A program made the position numbers and the translations under genes. A DNA stretch of 53,711 bases from Vicingaceae bacterium (lineage in GTDB: Bacteria; Bacteroidota; Bacteroidia; Flavobacteriales_E; Vicingaceae): assembly GCA_019429185.1 (NCBI GenBank), contig JAHYJH010000011.1:1-53711 (forward strand), in the 5' to 3' direction. Below the pieces are notes generated by a model that was given only the letters and a program-made list of their open reading frames with translations, searched no databases and was not told the origin of the DNA. Positions 6,687 through 15,015 of this stretch are shown here, piece by piece (within the stretch, counting starts at the first letter, position 1; every line of letters begins with the position of its first letter).

Positions 6687-9098
6687 TTACAATTTTACTA
6701 TTTGTTTGGTTATGAATTCATTTTTTGATAAAACCCTGACAAAATAAATTCCTTTTGGATAGTCTTTTAAATCAATTTCATTCGTATTGAATCCTTGTTG
6801 TTTATAACTGGAGATTTTTTGAAGATGTTGACCTTTACTATCTGTTACAGTGATAACAATTTGTTGTTGTTCGTTTAACAGGTAGTTTAAGAAGATTTTG
6901 TCGTTGGTTGGATTGGGGTAGATGTTTAGAGCAAGATTATTAGCTAACGATAAATAATCGGTACTGTCATAGATTGTTTTGACATAAAACTCAGTAGTGT
7001 CATAAACGCTCTTAGTATTAACAATAGTATCCGTAAATCTATACTGTTGTGCTTGAGGTATGTTACAAGAAATGGGTTGTATAAATGCCTGAAAATTAGA
7101 TCCTGTTTGGGTAGAAAACCCAGGTTCTAATACAATGCTATTAGCAGCGTGGAAAACAACATTAGCTGTATTTGTAATAACAACATTACCTGCTGTTAAT
7201 GTTGTAGTCACATTGTTGCCAGCCGCTATATTTTTTCCTATGTAATATTTATTAGTTGTAATGTTTTTATTTTGAACATATACATTTTCTTTAACAAGAG
7301 CATTAATCAATGGGTCTATAATATCTAAAGGAACTTCATCATGAAATCCAGTAACATTAGGTTTAATTGTAACATCAAACTTCGATTGACCATTTACCAT
7401 ATCTAATGAACTGTTATGTGGAATAAAAGTTGGGTGTTTATATTTTGTCATTGCAAAGTATGACCATGGACCAGGTCTATGTTTCGCAAGACTTCCTGTT
7501 AGTCTTGGTAAGTATGAACCTGATTGTTGCTCCTCCACACTCAAATAACCATCAAAATCATACTGTACTTTATCATTAAAAAAATCATAAATATTTGCTA
7601 AACCACTTACTCTAATTTCTAACCATTTACCAGAATAAGGGTTTGGAGAAGATGTACTAAAAGTTACCCCTACACTTTCTACATTATGGGGATACCCATC
7701 TCCATTTAAGTTATTTAGCTCATTATAAAATGCTGTTTTAACACTTCCGTTTCCTATATATGTGTTATAAGTTAGCAATTGTTTGGCGGCTAGATTATTT
7801 AATCCATGCTGCGTATAAGATGTTGAAGAATTACTTTTTAAATAATCTTGTAATGCTTCAGATATTACTGCTCCTTGGTGTGGCGAATCTATGGTAACAA
7901 ATTTAGAAATAGGTAGTGGACTTCCTATATCTTCAGCTTTAGCAGTTGCATATCTTGCTATAACACCACCCATACTTATTCCTCCAGCCACCACAGGTTT
8001 ATTATTATTTATTGCGGATACGTATTTTATTGCCGCTGAATAAACAGCTGCATTTCTCCTCATGTCTTGCGAGTTTAAACTATAATTTAATATATAAATT
8101 TTGAATCCAGCATTTTTCAGACAATTCATAAGGTCATTCCCTGCATAAGCAATAAATTGACTTGGTGTTGTATTGTATGCATCAAAACCTTCAGATATGA
8201 CTATAGGAACAGCATCGTTGGCTATATTTCCTTCCCAAAGCCGTAAGGTATTACAATAATTATCTTTAAATAGCTTTGTGGATTTTGGCACTACGTGAAT
8301 ATTATACGTTCTTGAATATATTTGGGCACTGGGAGAATGAACCCATCTTACATTTAACACATGATCTCCTAAAGAAAAAAAGGCAGAAGAATTTTGCCAA
8401 ACATAAGATAATTTAGATCCTCCATTATACAAAGTAACCCAACCTTGATTATCAATATTAACTTTTAAATCAATAAAGAAGTTGTTGAAAAATGTATTAA
8501 ATGCAATAATACTATTATTCTGTTCAATGTAAATATCAGCTACATCATTTGCTAATAAACTTATTTGAACTCCTTGCTTAATTTTAGTTTCTTCATGCCA
8601 AACATAAGCACTTGAATTAGTAGGAGTTGAACCTGTATTAACCCACCCCGCCACTTGACTTGTCCAATCAACACTTTGTGCTATAGGTATAGTAAGCGAA
8701 CCCAAATAATGCCAGCTATAGCCACCAAACAAGCCTCCCGATAGAGCATTAACCCAATAATGATAGACACCTGGTGGTAAAACATCTGAATCGATAATTG
8801 TGTATGATTTATTAGTGCAAGTGCCACATGCATTTACCCAACCACCTCCACCACCAGAAGAGTTAATAACGGTACCGCTATGATTTGTTGATGATAAACT
8901 TCGAATTACTCTATATTTTTTCATCCCAACCTCTACTGTTGTATTAAATGTAACAGCTACATTTTGTGTTACACCACAGAATGTAGGTCCCACAGCAAAT
9001 GGTATTATTGAATACCCTCCATAAAATACAAGAGAAAATACTTTATTGGAGGTTATAATAATTAATAAAATGGTTATTAAGATGTGTTTTGTTTTCAT
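6687..9098 (-). CDS. T9SS-sorted alpha/beta-hydrolase (lipase/esterase-like)
   Basis: 803 aa. Signal peptide at residues 1 to about 23; an N-terminal all-beta region (about 25-290) with repeated WVN and hydrophobic strands; an alpha/beta-hydrolase domain from about 295 (PIVISEGFDAYN, the oxyanion/first strand region) with the nucleophile elbow GGISMGG, Ser375, followed by FVTIDSPHQGA as in PGAP1/triacylglycerol-lipase-like enzymes; then an insertion with KHRPGPWSYF and IPHNSSLDM, where the catalytic His may lie; and a C-terminal T9SS type A domain (about 725-803) beginning NIYPNPTNDKIF and ending ITKQIVKL. A metal-independent 'metachromatic' region NNVTTTLTAGNVVITNTANV resembles an adhesin-like linker. 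Predicted secreted ester hydrolase; substrate unknown. Its 3' tail was duplicated downstream (5814-5932). Confidence 0.8.
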   Translation of the reverse strand: MKTKHILITILLIIITSNKVFSLVFYGGYSIIPFAVGPTFCGVTQNVAVTFNTTVEVGMKKYRVIRSLSSTNHSGTVINSSGGGGGWVNACGTCTNKSYTIIDSDVLPPGVYHYWVNALSGGLFGGYSWHYLGSLTIPIAQSVDWTSQVAGWVNTGSTPTNSSAYVWHEETKIKQGVQISLLANDVADIYIEQNNSIIAFNTFFNNFFIDLKVNIDNQGWVTLYNGGSKLSYVWQNSSAFFSLGDHVLNVRWVHSPSAQIYSRTYNIHVVPKSTKLFKDNYCNTLRLWEGNIANDAVPIVISEGFDAYNTTPSQFIAYAGNDLMNCLKNAGFKIYILNYSLNSQDMRRNAAVYSAAIKYVSAINNNKPVVAGGISMGGVIARYATAKAEDIGSPLPISKFVTIDSPHQGAVISEALQDYLKSNSSTSYTQHGLNNLAAKQLLTYNTYIGNGSVKTAFYNELNNLNGDGYPHNVESVGVTFSTSSPNPYSGKWLEIRVSGLANIYDFFNDKVQYDFDGYLSVEEQQSGSYLPRLTGSLAKHRPGPWSYFAMTKYKHPTFIPHNSSLDMVNGQSKFDVTIKPNVTGFHDEVPLDIIDPLINALVKENVYVQNKNITTNKYYIGKNIAAGNNVTTTLTAGNVVITNTANVVFHAANSIVLEPGFSTQTGSNFQAFIQPISCNIPQAQQYRFTDTIVNTKSVYDTTEFYVKTIYDSTDYLSLANNLALNIYPNPTNDKIFLNYLLNEQQQIVITVTDSKGQHLQKISSYKQQGFNTNEIDLKDYPKGIYFVRVLSKNEFITKQIVKL

Positions 9099-9143
9099 GA
9101 AAATTACAATTGATTCCTAATCGGAATGTTAGAAATAGTAAAC

Positions 9144-10463
9144 TTATTTTTTTTCCAATTCTTCTATACGTTTATTGGCTTCAATTAGATAAAGTGTCAA
9201 TTCCTCTATTTTTTGCAATAGTATAGCATCCATTTGAGCAAGGTTAATTCCATTTTCTTTCACTTCAGTAGCAGAAGGTACATCAGGTAAGTGTTTGTTT
9301 TCTGTAATAAAATTTTCTACTTCGTAAAGTGGCATTAAATTATAGTTAGTACTAAACACAAAATCAGACCAAATGATACTTACAGCATCTACATTTACTC
9401 TCCTTGCTCTAATTATTCCCTCCACCGAAAGTTTAGCACCATTAACTGCGGTTGTACCTATGCCTACATTTCCATTGCCCAATACTACGAAACTTTCTTC
9501 TTGTGTTTCAGCATTATAAACAGCAAATGCTTTGGTTTTATTTTTTGCTACCATACTTCGTATTCCATATCCGTAATCTCCTGTATGATTAGTTGTTACT
9601 GTTAAACCTGTTTCATTTTGTGCAAGCACATTTAATTTTGAAAAATTCAGGTTATCCGTACCTACGCCTACACTTCCATCACCCATAACCACAAATACAT
9701 CTTGATTGGTGGTTTGGTCAGTTACTGAATAGGCAATGGTGTTACTATTATTTACCACATTTTGAAAGCCATATTTTACATTGGGCCAACCTTGTGGATG
9801 ATTGGTGTTTAAATAAATTCCAGCTGTTGTTCCCACGGAACTATTTACATGTAACTGATATTGATTAGATGGAACAGTATTTATACCTAATCCTTGAAAA
9901 TATCCAGCACCACGCACATCTAGTGCTGCAACAGGATTGTCTGTGCCGATACCTACACTCGCAGGACAGCCCACGCCAGTATATAACACACCTGGTTTGG
10001 CACTCCAAATTGGAGCAGGTAATTGATTGTTGGGTAAAAGCAGACATGGAAATTGTTCGTCATAAATAGCACTTAACAACCCACTTTTATCTGTACTTAT
10101 AATCTTTCCCTGATTATCTACTTTTAAAAATACTTCTTTAGGTGGTCCAGAATTTACAGGTGGTTCTTTAAATTTATCTAAATACACATTTCCAAAAAAC
10201 TTGGCAGCCGTATCTTCCAACAATCTAAAACTTTCAACATTGTTTCGTTTAAAAACTAAGTCAACATTATTGGTAGTACCAACAAACTGAGTGGTGTCGG
10301 CTTGACTACCGTTTAATTTCCATGGTGCTTGTGCATTGGGATTGCTATTCGGGTTTTGAGCGGTTGCTATGGAGCTCAGCTAAAGCATACTAAAAATTAA
10401 AATTGACGATTGACGATTGACGATTGACGATTGACGATTGACGATTGACGATTGAAGTTTCAT
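9144..10463 (-). pseudogene. S74-like tail-fibre-type secreted protein, interrupted signal peptide
   Basis: The frame that opens with ATG at 10463 reads MKLQSSIV..., passes through a seven-copy heptamer (TTGACGA), continues ILIFSML, hits TAG at 10380-10382, then goes on in the same frame as LSSIATAQNPNSNPNAQAPW through 9144. The body (about 410 codons after the stop) has the features of this Bacteroidota family: APWKLNG start of the mature part, repeated VGIGT units, and a C-terminal helical domain (LPDVPSATEVKENGINLAQM) with a coiled coil. A good promoter lies directly upstream at 10490-10520, supporting ATG 10463 as the original start, so the TAG (probably from TTG, Leu) truncates the signal peptide. 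A TTG at 10223 could start a 359-aa cytoplasmic product, but that would lack export. Read as a pseudogene unless the TAG is an assembly error. Confidence 0.7.
10403..10454. repeat. Heptanucleotide tandem repeat TTGACGA x7
   Basis: Seven perfect head-to-tail copies of TTGACGA (10403-10451) plus a partial TTGA, lying inside the first codons of the S74-like gene. On the coding strand it gives repeating QSSIVNR. Because the period is 7, copy-number change shifts the frame, but 21-base steps keep it. Confidence 0.97.
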
Positions 10464-10489
10464 AATCAGTAGTTTAAAGATTAACTAAG

Positions 10490-10520
10490 CAAATATAAAA
10501 CAACTTTTTGAAAGTAACAA
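10490..10520 (-). promoter_or_regulatory. Bacteroidota-type promoter of the S74-like gene
   Basis: Minus strand TTG at 10518-10520, 20-base spacer, TATATTTG at 10490-10497, fitting the TTG-N19/20-TAnnTTTG consensus of the Bacteroidota housekeeping sigma factor. The ATG at 10463 lies about 27 bases downstream of the -7 box. It could drive the whole minus-strand secreted-protein block. Confidence 0.65.
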
Positions 10521-10554
10521 TTATTTTTTGCAGTATTTTTACATTTTATAAAGC

Positions 10555-11445
10555 TTAATTTTCTTTTCCCTTCTTCTCTAAATCTTTCTTGTAAACGATA
10601 GTCCTATAGGGGAAAGGAATTTCTATGTTTTCTTCATCAAATTTTTCTTTTATGCTTTTAAGCAAATCGGCTTTCAATTGAAAAGCGGTATCAAAATTTT
10701 CAGCCCACGCATACGCTCTTAAATTCACAGAATATTCGCCAAGTTCATAAACAATTACTTTAACTTTAGGCTGATTTTGAGCTATATCTTCTGCTGTTCT
10801 ACTATCAATTAAAAAAGGGTGGTTTTCACACTCGCTTCGCATAATTTCAAATGCTTTATCGATGTTAGCGTCATAGCTTATTCCTAGTTCAATTCTGCAT
10901 AAAATTCTGCTATCTGTTATGGAACTGTTAATAATTATATCATCACTAATGATGCTATTTGGAACAATAACCCGCTCATTTTTAAAGTTTTTTATTACCG
11001 TATGGCGAAGTGTAATTTCTTCAACCGTACCAATCCTGTTGTTACTAATTTCTATCACATCGCCAACCCTAAAAGGTTTAAAAATCAGAATAAAAACTCC
11101 TGTAATAATGTTTGAAAAAGCTTTTTGAGATGCAAAACCAATAATAGCAGCCAAAATTCCTGCTCCAGCAAAAAGTGCAGATCCATAAGCACGCAGTGAA
11201 GGTACATTTAAAAAGATAAAAATAAGGGCAATAAAATAGATAATAAAACTCAGCGAGTTTTTAAGGAACGAAAAATTGGTAGGATCAACTTTAATGCGTT
11301 CGGAAGATTCGTTAATGAACTTTGATGCTATTTTCCGTATAATTGTAACAAATAAAAAAGCAACTAAAAATGTTCCTACAACAAGTATCGAATACTTTAT
11401 AGAGTCGTTTTCTAATATTGCATTCCAAATTGTTTTTATTTTCAA
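10555..11445 (-). CDS. Small-conductance mechanosensitive channel, MscS family
   Basis: 296 aa, close to the E. coli MscS length (286). Three predicted membrane segments: about 17-38, 61-82 and the pore-lining TM3 about 88-120, with the Gly/Ala-rich AGAGILAAIIGFASQKAFSN pattern, then the beta domain (PFRVGDVIEISNNRIGTVEE, followed by HTVIKNFKNERVIVPNS) and a C-terminal alpha/beta domain ending with a Lys/Glu-rich tail. It opens under membrane tension to release solutes on hypo-osmotic shock; inner membrane, heptamer. It starts only six bases after the sucB stop, so it is likely co-transcribed with the sucA-sucB region, a linkage that is probably incidental. Confidence 0.95.
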   Translation of the reverse strand: MKIKTIWNAILENDSIKYSILVVGTFLVAFLFVTIIRKIASKFINESSERIKVDPTNFSFLKNSLSFIIYFIALIFIFLNVPSLRAYGSALFAGAGILAAIIGFASQKAFSNIITGVFILIFKPFRVGDVIEISNNRIGTVEEITLRHTVIKNFKNERVIVPNSIISDDIIINSSITDSRILCRIELGISYDANIDKAFEIMRSECENHPFLIDSRTAEDIAQNQPKVKVIVYELGEYSVNLRAYAWAENFDTAFQLKADLLKSIKEKFDEENIEIPFPYRTIVYKKDLEKKGKEN

Positions 11446-11451
11446 AATAAA

Positions 11452-12699
11452 TTATAAATTAAGTAACACTTCACTAGGACTTTTACCTCCAAAAATGATG
11501 CTACTAGGGTTTTCGAGCATTTCTTTTACTGCTTTTAAAAAGCCTACAGATTCTTTACCATCAATAATTCTATGGTCGTAACTCAATGCAACATACATAA
11601 TTGGTCGAATTTCTACTTTTCCATCTACGGCAACCGGACGGTCAACAATATTGTGCATACCCAAAATGGCACTTTGTGGAGGATTAATAATGGGTGTACT
11701 CATCATAGAGCCAAAAACACCACCATTGGTAATGGTAAAAGTTCCTCCTTCCATATCAGCAATATCAATTTTTCCATCACGGGCTTTTACAGCTAAGCGT
11801 TTTATTTCGGCTTCAATTTCGGCTAAGCTCATTTGTTCAGCATTTCTAACCACAGGGACCATCAATCCTTTTGGAGAGCTAACAGCAATTCCTATGTCTG
11901 CATAATCGTAAGTTATCATGTATTCGCCATCTATCATTCCATTTACCGCTGGGAACTGACGCAATGCTTCGGTTACTGCTTTTGTGAAAAACGACATAAA
12001 ACCTAAATTCACATCGTGTTTTTCTTTAAATTTATCTTTGTATTGATTACGTAAGTCCATGATAGGCTTCATGTCAACTTCATTAAAAGTAGTTAACATG
12101 GCGGTTTCATTTTTCACAGCAACTAAGCGCTGGGCTACTTTTCTGCGGAGCAAACTCATTTTTTGCTTGTCTTGCTCACGCGTTCCTCCCCAACCAGCAA
12201 TAGCAGAAGCATCTACTCCATTTGTTAAATAGGCTTGGATATCGTTTTTTGTGATTTTTCCGTTGTTTCCACTTCCAACAATTTTAGTTGTGTTGATGTT
12301 GTTAGCACTAATCATTTCTTTGGCTAAAGGAGTGGCTTTAACATTAACAGTTGCTTTTTCCGTTTTTTCCTCGAACTTCTTACTTTCTGCTTCCAATTTT
12401 TCGGTGCTATCTTCCAACTTTCCTCCTCCAACTTCTGACTTCACAAATCCTTCTGGTTTTTTAGCATCCGTATCAATTAAGCAAACAACAGCACCAACTT
12501 TAACTACATCACCTTCAGCAGCTTTTAATGTGATAATTCCAGCTTCTTCGGCAGGCAATTCAAGGGTTGCTTTGTCTGAATCAATCTCGGCAATGGCTTG
12601 GTCTTTTTCAACATAATCACCACCTTCTACTAACCATTGTGCTATTTCAACTTCTGTTATAGATTCTCCCGGAGAGGGAACTTTCATTTCTAAAGCCAT
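11452..12699 (-). CDS. sucB: Dihydrolipoyllysine succinyltransferase, E2 of 2-oxoglutarate dehydrogenase
   Basis: 415 aa. One lipoyl domain (1-78) with lipoylated Lys43 in [11 protein letters not shown]; a charged linker (about 80-115); an E3/E1-binding domain with ATPLAKEMI and [13 protein letters not shown] (about 121-158); and the acyltransferase core with the active-site motif DHRIIDG (His376, Asp380) near the C-terminus. Transfers succinyl from lipoate to CoA in the TCA cycle, with SucA and a dihydrolipoamide dehydrogenase not in the window. The ESITE lipoyl start and single lipoyl domain fit SucB rather than AceF. The linker segment at 12369-12445 is built of eleven in-phase 7-base units resembling CTTCNAA, the same repeat style as nearby intergenic DNA, which suggests repeat expansion into a structurally tolerant linker. 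Confidence 0.93.
   Translation of the reverse strand: MALEMKVPSPGESITEVEIAQWLVEGGDYVEKDQAIAEIDSDKATLELPAEEAGIITLKAAEGDVVKVGAVVCLIDTDAKKPEGFVKSEVGGGKLEDSTEKLEAESKKFEEKTEKATVNVKATPLAKEMISANNINTTKIVGSGNNGKITKNDIQAYLTNGVDASAIAGWGGTREQDKQKMSLLRRKVAQRLVAVKNETAMLTTFNEVDMKPIMDLRNQYKDKFKEKHDVNLGFMSFFTKAVTEALRQFPAVNGMIDGEYMITYDYADIGIAVSSPKGLMVPVVRNAEQMSLAEIEAEIKRLAVKARDGKIDIADMEGGTFTITNGGVFGSMMSTPIINPPQSAILGMHNIVDRPVAVDGKVEIRPIMYVALSYDHRIIDGKESVGFLKAVKEMLENPSSIIFGGKSPSEVLLNL
12369..12445. repeat. Heptad-phased degenerate repeat within the sucB linker
   Basis: Eleven consecutive 7-base units in one phase, e.g. CCTCGAA, CTTCTTA, CTTTCTG, CTTCCAA, then CTTCCAA, CTTTCCT, CCTCCAA, CTTCTGA, CTTCACA. They encode the Lys/Glu/Ser-rich stretch between lipoyl and E3-binding domains. 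Confidence 0.7.
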
Positions 12700-12709
12700 T
12701 TTTTTATTG

Positions 12710-12792
12710 TTTAAGGGTTGAGGTTCAATGTTTGAGGTTAATCAACTTCAAACCTCAAACTTCGAACTTTTTTTAACTTACTAATGCGTTTT
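12710..12792. repeat. Heptad repeat and left direct repeat of the flotillin cassette
   Basis: 12724-12792 is a direct repeat of 14954-15015: both carry TTCAAACCTCAAACTTCGAA, a T-run, AACT[TA]ACTAATGC and TTTT, with one small indel region. On the minus strand the CTAATGC part reads AAAACGCATTAGTAAGTTAA, i.e. ENALVS-stop, the same ending as SucA (KNALVS-stop), but no sucA body is attached. The stretch 12710-12772 is also phased in 7-base units (TTTAAGG, GTTGAGG, TTCAATG, TTTGAGG...). GTTTGAGGTT (12730-12739) and AACCTCAAAC (12751-12760) can form a 10-bp stem. Confidence 0.8.
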
Positions 12793-12806
12793 CAACCAAT
12801 TGATAA

Positions 12807-14363
12807 TTACTTAGCCTCTTTGTCTTTATCTTCAGTTGTGTTTTTATCACTATTCTTTTCTTTCACATTATTATCGGTGCTTTCATCAATTTTATTTTCT
12901 CCTTTTAAAAAACTTGGCAAATTTAATCCTGCCATATTAAACAAATCGTTTAATGGAGGCACTGTTTTCATCATTCCAGAAACAAAATTAGCGGTTGAAG
13001 AATTTCCATTATCTCCTTGTCCGTTGCCGGAATCCCAAACGGTTATTTTATCAATTTTAATATTTTTAACCGCTTCAACCTGTGTTCTTACTAATTCAGG
13101 TAATTTTTCAATTAACAAAAGTTGGAAAGCTTTATTAGGATCGCCACCAGCAGCAGCCACAACATCTTTGTAACCTTCAGCTTGTTTGGTTAGTATTTCA
13201 AATAAACCATTGGCTTCGGCTTCCATTTTAGCAAAAATAGCATCGGCTTCTCCTTTTGCATTTTCTCTAATGGTTTCAGCAGCAGCTTGGGCTTCAATGA
13301 TAGCTCGTTGCTTAGCAATTTCAGCAGGAACAACTATGTTTGCTATTTGTGTGGAGCGTTCTCTTTCCGAACGAGCTAACTCTGCTTTTTGTTCTGCAAG
13401 ATAAGATTCTTCTAAGGCTTTTGCTTGTTGTACTTTTTCTGATGCTAAGGCAATTCGCAATGCTTCCGCTTCTTTTTCTCTTCTTTTTGCTTCAGAATTA
13501 GCAATATTTATTTTAGCCTCATTTTCTCCTTGAATTGCAAAAGCGTTTGCCTCAGATGTTTTTATTCTTGTGTCTCTTTCTGCTTCAGCCTTACCAATTG
13601 TTTCATCTTTTGAGGCGGTGGCTATGCTTATTTCTCTATCTTTTTGTGTAATAGCTATTTTAACGTCTCTATCTCTATGTGTTTCGGCTATTTGAGTATC
13701 TTTTTCTCTGTCGGCTAAGGCTTTTCCTGTTTCTCCAATTTTTTCTTGTTCAGCAACACTAACTTTGGCTTCGTTTATTGCTTTTGCAGCAGCTTCTTTT
13801 CCCAACGCTTCTATGTAGCCCGATTCATCTTTAATATCGGTAACATTAACATTAATTAATTTTAACCCTATTTTTTTTAACTCGCTATCCACATTTTTAG
13901 AAATATTATCTAAAAATTTATCTCTGTCTGAGTTAATTTCTTCAATAGTCATTGTTGCAATAACTAAACGCAACTGACCAAACAAAATATCTTTAGCCAA
14001 TTCTTGAATTTGTTCAGAAGACAAGCCCAACAACCTTTCTGCAGCTGTGTTCATACTATCGGATTCGGTAGAAATGGCTATTGTAAATCTACAAGGAACA
14101 TCAACCCTAATGTTTTGACGGCTTAGTGCATTGGTTAAATTTGCTTCGATAGAAAGCGGTTTTAAATCTAAAAAAGCAAAATCTTGAATTACAGGCCAAA
14201 TAAACGCTCCACCACCATGCACACATCTCGCTGATGTTCCTCCAGTTTTCCCATAAATAACTAAAATTTTATCGGAAGGACATCTCTTGTATCTTGATAC
14301 TAATGCCGAAATGGTTACAAAAAAGACTATTGCAGCTACAATTATTATTGCTATTGGGGTCAT
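12807..14363 (-). CDS. Flotillin-family SPFH/band 7 membrane scaffold
   Basis: 518 aa. One N-terminal membrane anchor (residues 2-22, IAIIIVAAIVFFVTISALV), an SPFH/PHB domain (about 25-200, with YGKTGGTSARCVHGGGAFIW, PLSIEANLTN and LINVNVTDIKDE), a long Ala/Glu-rich coiled-coil flotillin domain (about 200-400, EAKVSVAEQEK, repeated KDRE/DRDVKIA units), and a charged, low-complexity tail rich in Lys, Asp and Glu. Flotillins scaffold ordered membrane microdomains; bacterial ones are often encoded with an NfeD-family partner, as here (the NfeD-like gene is 10 bases upstream). Unusually, this pair sits between sucA and sucB, flanked by direct repeats copied from the end of sucA. Confidence 0.93.
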   Translation of the reverse strand: MTPIAIIIVAAIVFFVTISALVSRYKRCPSDKILVIYGKTGGTSARCVHGGGAFIWPVIQDFAFLDLKPLSIEANLTNALSRQNIRVDVPCRFTIAISTESDSMNTAAERLLGLSSEQIQELAKDILFGQLRLVIATMTIEEINSDRDKFLDNISKNVDSELKKIGLKLINVNVTDIKDESGYIEALGKEAAAKAINEAKVSVAEQEKIGETGKALADREKDTQIAETHRDRDVKIAITQKDREISIATASKDETIGKAEAERDTRIKTSEANAFAIQGENEAKINIANSEAKRREKEAEALRIALASEKVQQAKALEESYLAEQKAELARSERERSTQIANIVVPAEIAKQRAIIEAQAAAETIRENAKGEADAIFAKMEAEANGLFEILTKQAEGYKDVVAAAGGDPNKAFQLLLIEKLPELVRTQVEAVKNIKIDKITVWDSGNGQGDNGNSSTANFVSGMMKTVPPLNDLFNMAGLNLPSFLKGENKIDESTDNNVKEKNSDKNTTEDKDKEAK

Positions 14364-14373
14364 AATTAATTTT

Positions 14374-14940
14374 TTAAATGGTTTCTACGATTAAAATATT
14401 ATCTGATTCTATTTTTACAATTTTCACTAAAGTTCCGTTTGAGATTTTATCATTTTCAGTCATAGCTTCAAGTTCGTGAAACGAACCGTTTATGCTTATT
14501 GTTATTTTTCCTTTTCCTGTTTTTCTTTCAGGAATAGTTAAATAAACTTCGGCTGATTTGTTTAATGTTTGAGCAAGTTTAAATGTGTTATCTTCGGCTA
14601 ATTTTTGTATTTGTTTGATGATAACAAAAAACATAAATAAAAATAAAACACCAACTAAAAACGCAACAAGAATAAGAATGGTTTTATTCTCGATAGTGTT
14701 GTAAAATGAAATACCTGTCCAACTAAATCCTAATAAAAAATTAATTAAATTTCGTAAAGAAAAAAGCTGAAAAGGTGCATCAGTTCCATCAAAATCCCCA
14801 TCAAAATCAGCATTAACTCCATCAGTAGCATCAGCTCCAATGAATGTCATTATGGTTTGTATTATAAAAATAACACTACTAATGGAAGCTACAATCCAAA
14901 ATGTGCGTAAAAGGGTGTCAAAACTTTCAAATAATTCCAT
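14374..14940 (-). CDS. NfeD/YuaF-like membrane protein, flotillin partner
   Basis: 188 aa. An N-terminal membrane helix (about 12-34), an acidic periplasmic or extracellular loop (DGVNADFDGDFDGTDAPF), two further helices (about 65-82 and 88-110), then a soluble C-terminal beta-rich OB-fold-like domain (about 120-188, with GKGKITISINGSFHELEA and NGTLVKIVKIESDNILIVE). This layout is that of short NfeD proteins without the protease domain, which associate with SPFH proteins. It is directly upstream of and probably co-transcribed with the flotillin. The pair is out of place between two OGDH genes. Confidence 0.85.
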   Translation of the reverse strand: MELFESFDTLLRTFWIVASISSVIFIIQTIMTFIGADATDGVNADFDGDFDGTDAPFQLFSLRNLINFLLGFSWTGISFYNTIENKTILILVAFLVGVLFLFMFFVIIKQIQKLAEDNTFKLAQTLNKSAEVYLTIPERKTGKGKITISINGSFHELEAMTENDKISNGTLVKIVKIESDNILIVETI

Positions 14941-14953
14941 ATTCTAATAGGTT

Positions 14954-15015
14954 GTTCAATGTTTAAATAATTTCAAACCTCAAACTTCGAACTTTTTTAA
15001 CTAACTAATGCATTT
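14954..15015. repeat. Right direct repeat bounding the flotillin/NfeD cassette
   Basis: Matches 12724-12792. It contains the true 3' end of sucA (KNALVS-stop, 14997-15015) plus about 43 bases downstream, including the heptad-like TTTCAAA CCTCAAA CTTCGAA. Together with the left copy it encloses about 2.2 kb holding exactly the two membrane-scaffold genes. Confidence 0.8.

Noticed and set aside
10380-10382. TAG as a recoded codon (pyrrolysine or read-through)
   Set aside because: No pyl genes or recoding element are visible, and the codon falls in a hydrophobic signal core where a simple Leu-to-stop mutation explains it.
10403-10463. TTGACGA array as an on/off phase-variation switch
   Set aside because: The TAG lies in the main frame between the array and the mature protein, so no change in copy number can connect ATG 10463 to the body without crossing it.
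12251-12616. 121-aa open frame on the plus strand opposite sucB
   Set aside because: It is antisense to the strongly conserved lipoyl and linker region; its composition (Ser/Leu/Phe-rich) is the usual shadow of a Lys/Glu-rich gene, and it has no start signal or homology I recognise.
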